A stretch of DNA of 64,000 nucleotides from positions 124,001 to 188,000 of the forward strand of contig NZ_FXAJ01000001.1 in NCBI RefSeq assembly GCF_900177535.1, read 5' to 3'. A program made the translations under genes and the position numbers. The notes under the pieces are model-generated. The model saw only the letters and a list, made by a program, of their open reading frames with translations. It had not been told where the DNA came from and made no database searches. Shown here piece after piece: positions 36,536-46,239 of the stretch; the first letter of the stretch is position 1, and every line of letters starts with the position of its first letter. The stretch is from Priestia filamentosa (GTDB taxonomy: Bacteria; Bacillota; Bacilli; Bacillales; Bacillaceae_H).

Positions 36536-36565
36536 TTGACATGCTCAGTTGAGATGTGATATGAT
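36536..36565 (+). promoter_or_regulatory. Promoter of infC-rpmI-rplT
   Basis: TTGACA (36536-36541), 18-bp spacer and TATGAT (36560-36565) with an extended TG motif. Confidence 0.8.
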
Positions 36566-36571
36566 TTCTAA

Positions 36572-36784
36572 GGTAAATTGAATACTTGTTTGTGGAAAGA
36601 AGAGGCACCCGCTTCTCACCTGATTGACGCATCTTTTGCAGTTGATAGGTTTCAACACAACTTTTATGATAATATAAAAGCTGACGTGTGGGTGCTCTGT
36701 GCTCACACGTTTTTTATTGACTACTATCAACAGAGTGCTTCAATCCCAAACGTATTCCCTATAAAACCTTGGAGGTGGCTACTT
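36572..36784 (+). promoter_or_regulatory. L20-type autoregulatory leader of infC-rpmI-rplT
   Basis: A leader of about 210 nt with paired segments including CACCCGC/GTGGGTG, ending with the terminator ACGTGTG/CACACGT plus T run (36684-36716). This position and layout match the Bacillus leader bound by ribosomal protein L20, which causes premature termination when L20 is in excess. Confidence 0.75.
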
Positions 36785-37303
36785 ATTAGCAAGGATAACA
36801 CTTTAATCAATGAGAGCATCCGCGCTCGTGAGGTACGCTTAATCGATCAAAACGGAGATCAAGCCGGAATTAAATCTAAGCAAGAAGCGCTTGAAATGGC
36901 AGGTCGTGTAAACTTAGATCTAGTGCTAGTTGCGCCAAACGCAAAGCCACCGGTATGCCGTATTATGGATTATGGTAAATACCGCTTCGAGCAACAAAAG
37001 AAAGAAAAAGAAGCACGTAAAAATCAAAAAGTGATCAATGTGAAAGAGGTTCGTTTGAGCCCTTCTATTGATGAACATGATTTCAATACAAAGCTTCGCA
37101 ATGCACGCAAATTTTTATCAAAAGGTGATAAAGTAAAAGCGGCTATTCGTTTTAAAGGTCGCGCCATTACTCATAAAGAGATTGGTCAGCGTGTACTTGA
37201 CCGTTTTTCAGAAGAATGTGCAGATATTGCTGCTGTAGAATCTGCTCCGAAAATGGACGGTCGTAGCATGTTTCTTATGCTTACGCCTAAGACGGATAAA
37301 TAA
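36785..37303 (+). CDS. infC: Translation initiation factor IF-3, ATT start
   Basis: Binds the 30S subunit, prevents early joining of 50S and checks start codons. The frame is open from 36578, but the conserved protein begins [20 protein letters not shown]. The strong site GGAGGTGG (36771-36778) is six bases before ATT at 36785. ATT starts are a known autoregulatory feature of infC, since IF-3 discriminates against them. The product is 172 aa with N domain (about 1-75), linker and C domain (about 85-172). Confidence 0.93.
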   Translation: MSKDNTLINESIRAREVRLIDQNGDQAGIKSKQEALEMAGRVNLDLVLVAPNAKPPVCRIMDYGKYRFEQQKKEKEARKNQKVINVKEVRLSPSIDEHDFNTKLRNARKFLSKGDKVKAAIRFKGRAITHKEIGQRVLDRFSEECADIAAVESAPKMDGRSMFLMLTPKTDK

Positions 37304-37333
37304 TTTTTAAAATTAGATGAGGAGGAACATCTC

Positions 37334-37534
37334 ATGCCAAAAATGAAAACACATCGTGGAGCTGCAAAACGTTTCAAGAAAACTGGATCTGGTAAACTTA
37401 AACGTTCTCACGGTTACACAAGTCACTTATTTGCAAACAAATCAACAAAACAAAAGCGTAAACTACGCAAAGGTGCTCTTGTAAGCTCTGGAGACTACAA
37501 ACGCATCAACCAATTATTACACAACGTTAAGTAA
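37334..37534 (+). CDS. rpmI: 50S ribosomal protein L35
   Basis: A very basic 66-aa protein beginning [24 protein letters not shown], the universal L35 signature. GAGGAGGAAC precedes the ATG. Second gene of infC-rpmI-rplT, 30 bases after infC and 31 before rplT. Confidence 0.98.
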   Translation: MPKMKTHRGAAKRFKKTGSGKLKRSHGYTSHLFANKSTKQKRKLRKGALVSSGDYKRINQLLHNVK

Positions 37535-37565
37535 TTTATAGTTAGATACACAGGAGGGAATTATT

Positions 37566-37925
37566 ATGCCACGCGTAAAAGGCGGAACAGTGACGCGTCG
37601 TCGTCGCAAAAGAGTACTTAAGTTAGCTAAAGGTTTTTTCGGTTCTAAACATCGTTTATATAAAGTAGCAAATCAACAAGTTATGAAATCTCTAATGTAT
37701 GCATACCGTGACCGTCGTCAAAAGAAACGTGACTTCCGTAAACTATGGATCACACGTATCAATGCGGCTGCACGTACAAACGGTCTTTCTTACAGCCGTT
37801 TAATGCATGGTCTTAAACTAGCTGGTATCGAAGTTAACCGTAAAATGCTAGCAGACCTAGCTATCACTGATGAGAAATCATTTGCTGAATTAGCAAACGC
37901 TGCAAAAGCTCAACTAAACAAATAA
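37566..37925 (+). CDS. rplT: 50S ribosomal protein L20
   Basis: A 119-aa basic protein starting [23 protein letters not shown]. The arginine-rich N-terminal helix enters 23S rRNA, and the globular C-terminal domain (about 60-119) recognises the leader in autoregulation. GGAGGGAATT precedes the ATG. Last gene of its operon. Confidence 0.98.
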   Translation: MPRVKGGTVTRRRRKRVLKLAKGFFGSKHRLYKVANQQVMKSLMYAYRDRRQKKRDFRKLWITRINAAARTNGLSYSRLMHGLKLAGIEVNRKMLADLAITDEKSFAELANAAKAQLNK

Positions 37926-37930
37926 TATAA

Positions 37931-37955
37931 AGGTGTCCAAGCGGCACCTTTTTTA
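37931..37955 (+). terminator. Intrinsic terminator of rplT
   Basis: AAGGTG/CACCTT stem with inner pairs and a run of six T. Confidence 0.8.
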
Positions 37956-37965
37956 TTTGGACGAA

Positions 37966-38004
37966 AAAAGCTCTGCTCTTTATAATGAAGAGGAGAGCTT
38001 TTCT
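37966..38004. promoter_or_regulatory. TATAAT inside the loop of a 15-bp dyad, upstream of ysdA
   Basis: AAAAGCTCTGCTCTT and AAGAGGAGAGCTTTT are complementary at 14 of 15 positions and enclose TATAATG (37981-37987). It could be an operator over the ysdA promoter or a second terminator. Confidence 0.5.
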
Positions 38005-38019
38005 ATTAAGGAGTTATAT

Positions 38020-38271
38020 ATGGTAATTTATTATGTCATTGTAAATATAATTGGCTTACTCATAATGAGAGAAGATAAAAAAAGAGCACAACAGCATGCT
38101 TGGCGAATTTCAGAAAAAACGCTTTTTCTAATTGCCCTGCTTGGAGGAGCACTTGGCGAAACCATTGGGATGTACACGTATCGTCACAAAACGAAACATC
38201 CAAGTTTCACAGTTGGCTTTCCGCTTTTTATGCTGCTTCACATTGCTTTTATCTACATAATATTGAAATAA
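38020..38271 (+). CDS. ysdA: DUF1294 membrane protein YsdA
   Basis: An 83-aa membrane protein with segments near residues 2-16, 32-47 and 63-81. It has the DUF1294 features DKKRAQQHAWRISEKTLFLIALLGGALGE and RHKTKHPSFTVGFPL. AAGGAG lies six bases ahead of ATG 38020; the frame extends upstream to 37933 without support. Function is unknown. It sits after rplT as in B. subtilis and only 15 bases before the dUTPase gene, suggesting cotranscription. Confidence 0.88.
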   Translation: MVIYYVIVNIIGLLIMREDKKRAQQHAWRISEKTLFLIALLGGALGETIGMYTYRHKTKHPSFTVGFPLFMLLHIAFIYIILK

Positions 38272-38286
38272 AAAGGAGAATTCTTT

Positions 38287-38775
38287 ATGAACTTTACACA
38301 GTTATTTTCAATGCAACGCGAGCTTGATACACATATTGAACAAAAACACGGGTTACAGGAAGAATCATTAATCCAACGTAAAACGCTAGCTCTTCTTGTA
38401 GAATTAGGAGAGCTTGCAAATGAGACGCGCTGCTTTAAATTTTGGAGTTTAAAGAAACCGGCAGAACGAGAAGTAATCTTAGAAGAGTATGTAGACGGAA
38501 TCCATTTCATCCTTTCTCTAGGACTTGAAATAAATATTGACCAAGAAAAAGATTTTAAAAAAGAAGAAAATGACAATAATATAAATGAGCAGTTTTTATA
38601 CGCATATCAAACCATTTCTGCCTTTCAAGTCAATCAAGAAGAACAGCACTATGAGGCAATGTTCTCAGCTTATTTACAGCTTGGCCATCTTCTAGGCTTT
38701 TCGGCTGAGGATATCAAACGTGCATATTTAGAGAAAAATGAAGAAAATTTCAAGCGTCAAGAGCAAGGATATTAG
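38287..38775 (+). CDS. dUTP diphosphatase, all-alpha dimeric type
   Basis: Hydrolyses dUTP to dUMP, keeping uracil out of DNA and feeding thymidylate synthesis. The 162-aa helical protein has the metal-binding motif ELGELANE (about residues 39-46) and EEYVDGIHF (about 61-69), as in the dimeric dUTPase/MazG-like superfamily rather than the trimeric beta-fold Dut. AAAAGGAG precedes the ATG. It is paired with ysdA. MazG-type substrate variation cannot be excluded. Confidence 0.85.
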   Translation: MNFTQLFSMQRELDTHIEQKHGLQEESLIQRKTLALLVELGELANETRCFKFWSLKKPAEREVILEEYVDGIHFILSLGLEINIDQEKDFKKEENDNNINEQFLYAYQTISAFQVNQEEQHYEAMFSAYLQLGHLLGFSAEDIKRAYLEKNEENFKRQEQGY

Positions 38776-38835
38776 AATAAAAGGTTCTTTTTCGATATAA
38801 TAAAGAAGAATTTACCTTTAAGGAGGCTGAATAGG

Positions 38836-39921
38836 GTGGCTAAACTTGATGAAACTCTAACAATGCTTAAAGACTTAACAGACGCAAAAGGAATTCCAGG
38901 AAATGAACGCGAAGTTCGAGCCGTTATGGAGAAGTACATATCATCTTACGCAGACGACGTGACAACGGATCGTTTAGGAAGCTTAATTGCAAGAAAAGTG
39001 GGAGATGAGAATGGTCCCAAAATTATGATTGCAGGTCACTTAGATGAAGTCGGCTTTATGGTAACAAATATTGATGACAAAGGATTTATTCGTTTCCAAA
39101 CCGTTGGAGGCTGGTGGTCACAAGTTATGCTTGCCCAGCGTGTCACAATTGTTACTTCTAAAGGAGATGTGACAGGGATTATCGGTTCAAAACCACCGCA
39201 TATTCTTCCTCCAGAAGCGCGAAAAAAACCGGTTGAAATTAAAGACATGTTCATTGACATTGGCGCAAGCAGCAAAGAGGAAGCGTCAGAGTTTGGCGTT
39301 CGTCCTGGAGACCAAGTTGTCCCATATTTTGAGTTTACTGTGATGCAAAATGAAAAAATGATGCTAGCAAAAGCTTGGGATAACCGAATCGGGTGCGCTA
39401 TTGCAATTGATGTTTTAAAAGGATTAAAAAATGAAAATCATCCGAACGTTGTCTATGGAGTTGGTACTGTTCAAGAAGAGGTTGGTTTACGGGGTGCTCG
39501 CACATCTGCAACGCAAATTGAACCTGATATTGCATTTGGTGTTGATGTTGGGGTTGCAGGAGATACACCTGGTGTCACAGAAAAAGAAGCATTAGGTAAA
39601 ATGGGGAATGGTCCTCAAATTATCCTTTATGATGCCTCAATGGTTTCTCATAAAGGCCTTCGTGACCTTGTAACAGATACAGCAGATGAGTTGAATATTC
39701 CGTATCAGTTTGATGCAATGGCAGGCGGTGGTACGGATTCTGGTGCTATTCACCTTACAGCAAACGGAGTTCCTGCGCTTTCTATTACAATTGCAACGCG
39801 TTATATCCACTCACACGCTGCAATGCTTCATCGTGATGATTATGAAAATACAGTGAAGCTGATCACAGAAGTTGTGAAGAGACTTGACCGTGATAAAGTA
39901 AATGAAATTACGTTTAACTAA
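38836..39921 (+). CDS. ysdC: M42-family aminopeptidase YsdC
   Basis: A cobalt- or zinc-dependent aminopeptidase of the M42 (glutamyl aminopeptidase/cellulase M) family. In the 361-aa protein the metal ligands are visible in AGHLDEVGF (about residue 68), DNRIGCA (about 183), the catalytic pair VQEEVGLRG (about 214) and GVDVGVAGD (about 236), with a final histidine in [12 protein letters not shown] 38836 is used behind AAGGAGG. It is convergent with sspI and shares its terminator. Its natural substrate is unknown. Confidence 0.92.
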   Translation: MAKLDETLTMLKDLTDAKGIPGNEREVRAVMEKYISSYADDVTTDRLGSLIARKVGDENGPKIMIAGHLDEVGFMVTNIDDKGFIRFQTVGGWWSQVMLAQRVTIVTSKGDVTGIIGSKPPHILPPEARKKPVEIKDMFIDIGASSKEEASEFGVRPGDQVVPYFEFTVMQNEKMMLAKAWDNRIGCAIAIDVLKGLKNENHPNVVYGVGTVQEEVGLRGARTSATQIEPDIAFGVDVGVAGDTPGVTEKEALGKMGNGPQIILYDASMVSHKGLRDLVTDTADELNIPYQFDAMAGGGTDSGAIHLTANGVPALSITIATRYIHSHAAMLHRDDYENTVKLITEVVKRLDRDKVNEITFN

Positions 39922-39957
39922 TAAAAAAGGAGCTCATATGAGCTCCTTTTTTATTAG
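39918..39957. terminator. Bidirectional terminator: 40-bp perfect palindrome
   Basis: Two 20-nt arms (39918-39937 and 39938-39957) are exact reverse complements with no gap. The outer bases contain the stop codons of ysdC and of sspI at mirror positions. A and T runs allow termination in both directions. Confidence 0.95.
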
Positions 39958-40163
39958 CTACTTAATCCTTGTTCAAGGGTTGAAAGCATCTCTTCTTGAT
40001 CCTCGCGATTTGAATGTTCCCAAATAATTTCAAATAAAACACCAAGGCCAGGAAGCATTTTTTCTTCCTTACTTTCGATTGCATCTTTAATTGTTGCTTC
40101 AAGCTCTTGTTGAGAATTACCGGATACATTCGATATAATAGCATTGCGCAAGTTTAAATCCAT
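39954..40163 (-). CDS. sspI: Small acid-soluble spore protein SspI
   Basis: A 69-aa minor SASP made in the forespore late in sporulation. The sequence [29 protein letters not shown] and the motif [19 protein letters not shown] are diagnostic of SspI. GAGGTGAT precedes the start on the minus strand. A sigma-G promoter is expected, but I see no convincing match at the right spacing. Convergent with ysdC. Confidence 0.93.
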   Translation of the reverse strand: MDLNLRNAIISNVSGNSQQELEATIKDAIESKEEKMLPGLGVLFEIIWEHSNREDQEEMLSTLEQGLSS

Positions 40164-40293
40164 TCTTTATCACCTCGTTACATTGTAATGAACAGTTTTA
40201 TTATTTTCAGGTGAAAGGAATTATATGTATTGTTAGCATACTTTTAGAAGCAGAGATTGAATCAGCACCAAATGCTGTAGAAGGAGATATATT

Positions 40294-41037
40294 GTGAAAC
40301 GAATTGACTCAGTAAAAAACCCTCGTGTAAAAGCGTGGAAGAAGTTAAAAACACGTAAAGAGCGAGAAAAAGAGGGTCTTTTTCTCGTTGAAGGCTATCA
40401 TCTTGTTGAAGAAGCTTTAAAGCACGGTGTTCGTGAACTCATTATGAGTGAAGACATTGCACTTCCAAATCATTGGGATGTGAAGGAATGTGAAGTGTAT
40501 ATTGTTCCTAGTTCACTTATTAGAGAAATAGCGGATACTGAAACAACACAAGGAATTCTAGCGGTTTGTGAAATGAGAGAAGAAGATAAAGGGAAACCTG
40601 CCGAAAAAATATTATTAATTGATGGTATTCAAGACCCTGGAAACTTAGGGACGATTATTAGAACGGCAGAAGCATCTGGCATTGAGCTTGTTGTATTAGG
40701 AAAAGGAACAGTAGACCTTTATAACGGGAAAACAATTCGTTCTACACAAGGTGCTCTATTTCATGTACCAATTATTAGGGAAGACCTTGGTGCATTTATT
40801 TCTGAGCTTAAGGAAAGACAAGTCCCAGTGTATGGTACATCTTTGAAAAATGCTTTACCATATCGTGAAGTTGAAAAAAGTGAAAAGTTTGCTATTCTGC
40901 TTGGGAATGAAGGAAGTGGTGTAAAGGAAGAATACTTAGAGATGACAACTCAAAACCTTTACATTCCGATTATCGGGAAAAGTGAATCATTAAACGTAGC
41001 AGTTGCAGCAGGCATTGTCCTTTATCATTTCGTTTAA
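40294..41037 (+). CDS. ysgA: SpoU/TrmH-family RNA 2'-O-methyltransferase YsgA
   Basis: A SPOUT RNA methyltransferase of 247 aa. It has an N-terminal substrate-binding domain (about 1-95, RIDSVKNPRVKAWKKL) and the knotted catalytic domain. The latter holds motif 1 (DPGNLGTIIRTAEASG, near residue 112), motif 2 (LLGNEGSGV, near 208) and motif 3 (IPIIGKSESLNVAVAAGIVLY, near 224). The target is probably 23S rRNA by family, not proven. GTG 40294 follows GAAGGAGATAT. It lies just before the pheST T-box. Confidence 0.92.
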   Translation: MKRIDSVKNPRVKAWKKLKTRKEREKEGLFLVEGYHLVEEALKHGVRELIMSEDIALPNHWDVKECEVYIVPSSLIREIADTETTQGILAVCEMREEDKGKPAEKILLIDGIQDPGNLGTIIRTAEASGIELVVLGKGTVDLYNGKTIRSTQGALFHVPIIREDLGAFISELKERQVPVYGTSLKNALPYREVEKSEKFAILLGNEGSGVKEEYLEMTTQNLYIPIIGKSESLNVAVAAGIVLYHFV

Positions 41038-41044
41038 TCCTTTG

Positions 41045-41073
41045 TTGCATCCTGCATATGTTTTACCTATAAT
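41045..41073 (+). promoter_or_regulatory. Sigma-A promoter of pheST
   Basis: TTGCAT (41045-41050), 17-bp spacer, TATAAT (41068-41073). Confidence 0.8.
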
Positions 41074-41079
41074 AGTTCT

Positions 41080-41353
41080 ATAAGAAATAAAATATAGCTG
41101 TAAAAACAATGACAGAGAATAGTAGCTTATGTTTCACAATCAGGGAGAAGATGCCGTGACTGAAAGCATTTTTATGGAGAAACGAAGTGAACGTTCACCT
41201 CTCGAGTTGGCACTGGGACCATTTAATTTTAAATGTAAAAGTGTACCGGTAAAATGCCGTTATTGAAATAAAGTTGAATGATATCTTTATGATACATTAA
41301 CAAGGGTGGTACCGCGATCAAACCTCGTCCCTTTCTAGGGATGGGGTTTTTTA
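41080..41353 (+). promoter_or_regulatory. Phenylalanine T-box leader
   Basis: The T-box sequence AAGGGTGGTACCGCG (41302-41316) is followed by a terminator (AACCTCGTCCCT/AGGGATGGGGTT plus T run, 41321-41353). TTC, the Phe specifier codon, is at 41194-41196 before ACCTCT. Control by uncharged tRNA-Phe is expected. Confidence 0.94.
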
Positions 41354-41403
41354 TTGTTGTTTTTTAGAATACAGCACAGAAGTTAAAAGGAGGATGTTAG
41401 TTC

Positions 41404-42438
41404 ATGAAAGAACGTTTGCAAGAGCTGAAAGAAGAAGCGTTAGGAAAAGTGGAAAGCGCACAGAATTTAAAAGAAGTTAATGACGTTCGCGTTGCATATT
41501 TAGGAAAAAAAGGTCCTATTACAGAAGTTCTTCGCGGCATGGGGAAGCTGTCAGCAGAGGAACGTCCTGTTATTGGATCATTAGCAAACGAAGTACGTGA
41601 AGAAATTGCCTCTCAAATTGCGGCAAAACAAGCTCGTCTAGAAGAGGAAGAAGTAGAGCGCCAACTCGCTTCAGAAACCATTGATGTAACATTACCTGGG
41701 CGTCCTGTGAAAACAGGAAATCATCATCCGCTTACGGCTGTTATTGAAGAAATGGAAGATCTATTCCTTGGGATGGGTTACAGCATTGCAGAAGGTCCTG
41801 AAGTTGAAAAAGATTACTATAACTTTGAAGCTTTAAATTTACCAAAGGGTCATCCTGCTCGCGATATGCAAGATACATTTTACATTACAGAGGATACGCT
41901 ACTCCGCACGCATACATCTTCTGTGCAGGCTCGTACGATGGTTGCATGTGAAGGCAAGGGACCTGTTAAAATTATTTGCCCTGGTAAAGTGTATCGTCGT
42001 GACAATGATGATGCAACACATTCACATCAGTTTACCCAAATTGAAGGGCTTGTTGTAGATAAAGACATTCGCATGAGTGATCTAAAAGGAACGCTTGAAG
42101 TATTTGCGAAAAAAATGTTTGGAGAAGAGCGTGAAATTCGTCTTCGTCCAAGTTTCTTCCCGTTTACAGAGCCATCTGTAGAAGTTGATGTTTCTTGTTT
42201 CAAATGTTCTGGTAAAGGGTGTAACGTTTGTAAGAAAACAGGCTGGATTGAGATTCTAGGAGCAGGTATGGTGCATCCAAACGTACTTGAAATGGCCGGT
42301 TTTGACTCAAAAGAGTATCAAGGATTTGCATTTGGAATTGGTGCAGAGCGTATCGCCATGCTGCGCTACGGAATTGAAGATATTCGTGAATTCTATACAA
42401 ACGACGTTCGATTCACAACACAATTTAAAAGAGCATAA
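41404..42438 (+). CDS. pheS: Phenylalanyl-tRNA synthetase alpha subunit
   Basis: Catalytic subunit of the alpha2-beta2 class II enzyme. The 344-aa protein starts with a coiled-coil arm for tRNA binding (about 1-85). The class II core follows, with [25 protein letters not shown] (motif 2 entry), the substrate pocket [15 protein letters not shown], and motif 3 [20 protein letters not shown] cysteine cluster [12 protein letters not shown] near residues 264-275 resembles a zinc knuckle. AAAAGGAGG precedes ATG. It is cotranscribed with pheT 14 bases on. Confidence 0.97.
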   Translation: MKERLQELKEEALGKVESAQNLKEVNDVRVAYLGKKGPITEVLRGMGKLSAEERPVIGSLANEVREEIASQIAAKQARLEEEEVERQLASETIDVTLPGRPVKTGNHHPLTAVIEEMEDLFLGMGYSIAEGPEVEKDYYNFEALNLPKGHPARDMQDTFYITEDTLLRTHTSSVQARTMVACEGKGPVKIICPGKVYRRDNDDATHSHQFTQIEGLVVDKDIRMSDLKGTLEVFAKKMFGEEREIRLRPSFFPFTEPSVEVDVSCFKCSGKGCNVCKKTGWIEILGAGMVHPNVLEMAGFDSKEYQGFAFGIGAERIAMLRYGIEDIREFYTNDVRFTTQFKRA

Positions 42439-42452
42439 GAGGAGGTTCTAAT

Positions 42453-44867
42453 ATGTTTGTATCTTATCGTTGGTTAGAACAATATATTAATTTAGAAGGA
42501 ATTGACCCAAACGAACTAGCAGAGAAAATTACCCGCACAGGAATTGAAGTAGAAGGCGTAGAAACGTTAAACAAAGGAATCAAAGGCGTTGTTGTTGGTC
42601 ATGTTTTAGAATGTGAGCAGCATCCAAATGCTGATAAATTAAATAAATGTCTTGTTGATGTTGGAGAAGGAGAACCTGTACAAATTATTTGTGGTGCTCC
42701 AAATGTTGCTAAAGGTCAAAAGGTAGCAGTAGCAAAAGTTGGCGCTGTACTACCAGGGAATTTCAAAATTAAAAAAGCAAAGCTTCGTGGTGAAGCATCC
42801 CACGGTATGATTTGTTCTCTTCAAGAGCTTGGTATTGAAGGTAAGCTTGTTCCAAAAGAATACCAAGAAGGCATTTTTGTATTTGCAGATGATGCGGAAA
42901 TAGGGCGCGATGCACTTGAACTTTTAAATCTGGATGACCACGTTCTTGAGCTTGGCTTAACGCCAAACCGTGCAGATTGCTTAAACATGCTTGGAGTTGC
43001 ATACGAAGTTGGAGCTATTTTAGATAACGAAGTGAAATACCCAAGCGTTGAGCTTCAAGAAAGCAGTGAAAAAGCAGAAGACTATATTAGAGTAAACGTT
43101 GAAGCAAAAGAAGATAATCCACTTTATATTGCACGCATTATTAAAAATGTAAAGATTGGACCATCTCCATTGTGGATGCAAACACGTCTAATGGCAGCTG
43201 GAATCCGTCCGCATAACAATGTTGTTGATATTACAAACTACGTTCTTTTAGAATATGGGCAACCTCTTCATGCCTTTGACTATGATCGAATTGGTTCAAA
43301 AGAAATTCTCGTTCGTCATGCGGTAGAAGGAGAAAAAATTACAACGTTGGATGATCAAGAAAGAACGTTAAAAGGTGATCATCTTGTTATCACAAACGGA
43401 GAAACGCCAATTGCTCTTGCTGGAGTAATGGGGGGAGCGGACTCTGAAGTGAAAGATGATACAATAAATGTATTATTAGAATCTGCTTACTTTGCTGGTT
43501 TGAGCATTCGTAAATGTTCTAAAGACCACGGTCTTCGAAGTGAAGCAAGTGCTCGTTATGAAAAAGGAATTGATCCAAATCGCGTTCGTGCGGCTTCTGA
43601 GCGTGCAGCAGCTCTTATTGCTCAGTATGCAGGTGGAGAAGTAGTAAGTGGAGTTGTTGAGGAAAATACATTAGATGCCGAGCCGAAAAGAGTAGATGTT
43701 ACTCTTGCTAAAATTAATGGTGTACTTGGAACAGAGCTTACAGTTGATGAAGTAACAAGCATCTTTAAGCGTCTTCGCTTTGAAGCTATTGCAGATGGAG
43801 AGCAGATTTCTGTAACAGTTCCAACTCGTCGTGGAGATATTACGATTAGTGAAGACTTAATTGAAGAAGTTGCTCGTTTGTATGGATATGATCATATTCC
43901 TACAACACTTCCTGTCGGGGAATCAACGCCAGGACAGTTAACAAGTTATCAAGAAAAGCGCCGTCGTGTCCGTCGCTACCTTGAAGGAGCAGGAATGCTT
44001 CAAGCCATTACGTATGCCCTAACAAGTGAAGAAAAAGCAGAGCAGTTTGCACTTGAAGTGTCAAAGCATGTTCGTCTTGCTATGCCAATGAGTGAAGAGC
44101 GTTCAACGCTACGTTTAAGCCTTATTCCACACTTATTAGAAGTTGTGAAACACAACATTGCTCGTCAGCTTGATTCTGTTGCTCTGTACGAAACAAGCTC
44201 TGTGTTCCTTTCAAAAGAAAATCAAGATTTACCAACTGAAAGAGAACATTTAGCAGGTGCTGTTTCAGGGCTTTGGCATATGCATATGTGGCAAGGGGAG
44301 AAAAAGGTTGTTGATTTCTTCACTGTAAAAGGGATTTTAGAAGGGTTATTTGATGGTCTTGGATTAGCAGCACGCATCGAGTTCCAAGCAAGTAAGCATG
44401 ACGGAATGCATCCAGGTCGAACAGCAACTATTTCGTTAGATGGAAAAGAAATTGGGATTATTGGTCAAGTTCATCCGCATACAGCAAAACGCTATGATGT
44501 TCGTGAAACATATGTATTTGAACTTGATTTACAAACGCTTCTTTCAGCAGATGTTGAGGATGTTGTTTATGAAACAATTCCGCGCTTCCCGTCTATTACT
44601 CGTGATATTGCTCTTGTTGTTGATAAAGGTATTTCAGCTGGCAAGCTAGAGCAAGAAATCCGTGCTACGGGTGGGAAACTATTGAAAGATGTAAAAGTTT
44701 TCGACCTTTATGAAGGTGAGCACGTTGAAGAAGGTAAAAAGTCAATTGCTTTCTCGCTACGTTACTTAGATCCAGAGCGCACGTTAACAGATGAAGAAGT
44801 AACTTCAACACATGAAAAAGTATTAGAAGCTCTTCATACTAAATTTGATGCATCACTACGTTCTTAA
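42453..44867 (+). CDS. pheT: Phenylalanyl-tRNA synthetase beta subunit
   Basis: Structural and editing subunit that partners PheS. The 804-aa protein has an N-terminal OB tRNA-binding domain (about 40-155, [25 protein letters not shown]). The B3/B4 editing domain lies around 210-400, followed by a B5 domain (about 405-480) and a catalytic-like core. The C-terminal ferredoxin-like anticodon domain (about 710-804) is [29 protein letters not shown] precedes ATG. Second gene after the Phe T-box. Confidence 0.97.
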   Translation: MFVSYRWLEQYINLEGIDPNELAEKITRTGIEVEGVETLNKGIKGVVVGHVLECEQHPNADKLNKCLVDVGEGEPVQIICGAPNVAKGQKVAVAKVGAVLPGNFKIKKAKLRGEASHGMICSLQELGIEGKLVPKEYQEGIFVFADDAEIGRDALELLNLDDHVLELGLTPNRADCLNMLGVAYEVGAILDNEVKYPSVELQESSEKAEDYIRVNVEAKEDNPLYIARIIKNVKIGPSPLWMQTRLMAAGIRPHNNVVDITNYVLLEYGQPLHAFDYDRIGSKEILVRHAVEGEKITTLDDQERTLKGDHLVITNGETPIALAGVMGGADSEVKDDTINVLLESAYFAGLSIRKCSKDHGLRSEASARYEKGIDPNRVRAASERAAALIAQYAGGEVVSGVVEENTLDAEPKRVDVTLAKINGVLGTELTVDEVTSIFKRLRFEAIADGEQISVTVPTRRGDITISEDLIEEVARLYGYDHIPTTLPVGESTPGQLTSYQEKRRRVRRYLEGAGMLQAITYALTSEEKAEQFALEVSKHVRLAMPMSEERSTLRLSLIPHLLEVVKHNIARQLDSVALYETSSVFLSKENQDLPTEREHLAGAVSGLWHMHMWQGEKKVVDFFTVKGILEGLFDGLGLAARIEFQASKHDGMHPGRTATISLDGKEIGIIGQVHPHTAKRYDVRETYVFELDLQTLLSADVEDVVYETIPRFPSITRDIALVVDKGISAGKLEQEIRATGGKLLKDVKVFDLYEGEHVEEGKKSIAFSLRYLDPERTLTDEEVTSTHEKVLEALHTKFDASLRS

Positions 44868-44875
44868 GTTAGAAA

Positions 44876-44906
44876 AGGGGAGAAGTCTTTGACTTCTCTC
44901 TTTTTA
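44876..44906 (+). terminator. Intrinsic terminator of pheST
   Basis: Stem GAGAAGTC/GACTTCTC with T-rich tail. Confidence 0.85.
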
Positions 44907-45196
44907 TTTCTCTGAAAATCAATTTCTTGACCTGGAAAATTTTGATCCTGTATAGTTGTTGAAAAGTTATGTTGTAAAGAATATTAAGAGTATTTACTTA
45001 AAAGTTCTACATTTTTAAAATAGAAAATACATTAAGAGTGTGGCACAATGGCAGTAAATGTTTATAATGAAGAAGTAAAAGAGTGTCATAGAATTTTTTA
45101 CATAAGGAAGCTATTTTACAAGAAATGGTGTTTCCTTCTTCATATCATCCGTGTTATGATATAGAATAGGATTTTTGTGGGAACGGAGGATCTTTT
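44907..45196. other. Intergenic region between pheT and zapA
   Basis: No gene is seen; B. subtilis carries rnhC here. A TTGACC-N18-TATAGT promoter-like pair lies at 44927-44956, and an extended -10 (TGTTATGAT, near 45151-45160) closer to zapA. No terminator lies between them, so the first, if used, gives a long zapA leader. Confidence 0.45.
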
Positions 45197-45457
45197 GTGT
45201 CAAAACGGAGAAGAAATCGAACAACGGTCGACATATATGGGCAACAGTATAATATAATAGGTGATGAAAGTACAAGCCATGTACGCCTTGTCGCTTCGAT
45301 TGTTGATGATAAAATGAGAGAAATTAACTTAAAGAACCCACAACTAGATATTAATAAACTAGCGGTCTTAACAGCTGTAAATGTTGTGAACGATTATATA
45401 AAATTAAAAGAAGAAGTTGAAAGATTAGAAGAGGAACTCATAAATAAGAAGGAATGA
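45197..45457 (+). CDS. zapA: Cell division protein ZapA
   Basis: A FtsZ-ring-associated protein that bundles FtsZ filaments. The 86-aa product has the ZapA N-domain ([33 protein letters not shown]) and a C-terminal coiled coil (about 58-86, [19 protein letters not shown]). GTG 45197 lies behind GGAGGATC. Cotranscribed with yshB six bases downstream. Confidence 0.94.
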   Translation: MSKRRRNRTTVDIYGQQYNIIGDESTSHVRLVASIVDDKMREINLKNPQLDINKLAVLTAVNVVNDYIKLKEEVERLEEELINKKE

Positions 45458-45463
45458 AGAACT

Positions 45464-46003
45464 ATGCTCGTCGATATTATAGTGTTAATAATGTTATGCT
45501 ACGGGTTTTTAATTGGCTTAAAGAGAGGATTAATTCTACAAGTAATTCGTCTTGTTAGCATTGTGCTTTCCATTTTCGTAGCTTACATGTACCATGAAGC
45601 TCTTGCTGAAAAACTTCAGCTATGGATTCCGTATCCGTCTGTTGAAGGAGGAAATGCTGTATCTCTTCTTGTACAAAGTTCTTATGCAGAAGAGCTATTT
45701 TACCGTATCATCTCATTTGCCATTCTTTTCTTTTTGACAAATTTGGTGATTCATATTATTGGCTCGCTCTTTGATTTTGTAGCACAGCTTCCGATATTGC
45801 GTCATTTTAATAAATGGGCAGGAGCCATCCTTGGATTTGTAGAGATTTATGTAATTGTTTTTATTGTGTTGTATGTTATCGCACTGCTTCCTGTCGGCGG
45901 TATACAAGCACAAGTTCAAAACTCATCTCTTGCAGGGATTATTGTAAATCACACCCCATATCTCTCTGATATGATTCCAGAGCTATGGGGGAAAGATATG
46001 TAA
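45464..46003 (+). CDS. yshB: CvpA-family membrane protein YshB
   Basis: A 179-aa protein with four hydrophobic segments (about residues 3-20, 24-44, 81-101 and 121-145) and the CvpA-type start DIIVLIMLCYGFLIGLKRGLI. CvpA was named for colicin V production in E. coli, but the role in Bacillus is unknown. The ATG is six bases after zapA with AAGGAATGAAG upstream. Followed by a terminator. Confidence 0.9.
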   Translation: MLVDIIVLIMLCYGFLIGLKRGLILQVIRLVSIVLSIFVAYMYHEALAEKLQLWIPYPSVEGGNAVSLLVQSSYAEELFYRIISFAILFFLTNLVIHIIGSLFDFVAQLPILRHFNKWAGAILGFVEIYVIVFIVLYVIALLPVGGIQAQVQNSSLAGIIVNHTPYLSDMIPELWGKDM

Positions 46004-46036
46004 AAAAGCTTGGCGATTTTTCGTCGAGCTTTTTTA
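46002..46036 (+). terminator. Intrinsic terminator of zapA-yshB
   Basis: AAAAAAGCT/AGCTTTTTT with further inner pairing (CGA/TCG). Confidence 0.8.
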
Positions 46037-46239
46037 TGTTCTTTTGTAGAGAGAGAAAGAAGTAAGGGCAGAAGAAGGCGGTTAGCTTTGTAAAATGAGC
46101 TTCTTCGCTTTCATAAGCAAAATACGATATGATAATAAAGTTAATATGCTTCTAGGATATAAGGAGGCAGAGATTGTACTTTTTTAAAAAAACTTTGTAT
46201 CATCTTCAATAGAAGAACGTATAAGAAGTGGGTGTGAAA

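Noticed and set aside
36578-36784. In-frame extension of IF-3 by 69 residues
   Set aside because: It runs across the leader and terminator hairpin, and the conserved protein starts at the ATT at 36785.
40164-40230. Sigma-G promoter for sspI
   Set aside because: TGAAAA and CATTACAA occur on the minus strand, but the spacing is about 13 instead of 17-18.
45048-45164. A 38-codon frame starting at ATG between pheT and zapA
   Set aside because: No ribosome site, no recognisable features and no sign of being an rnhC remnant.
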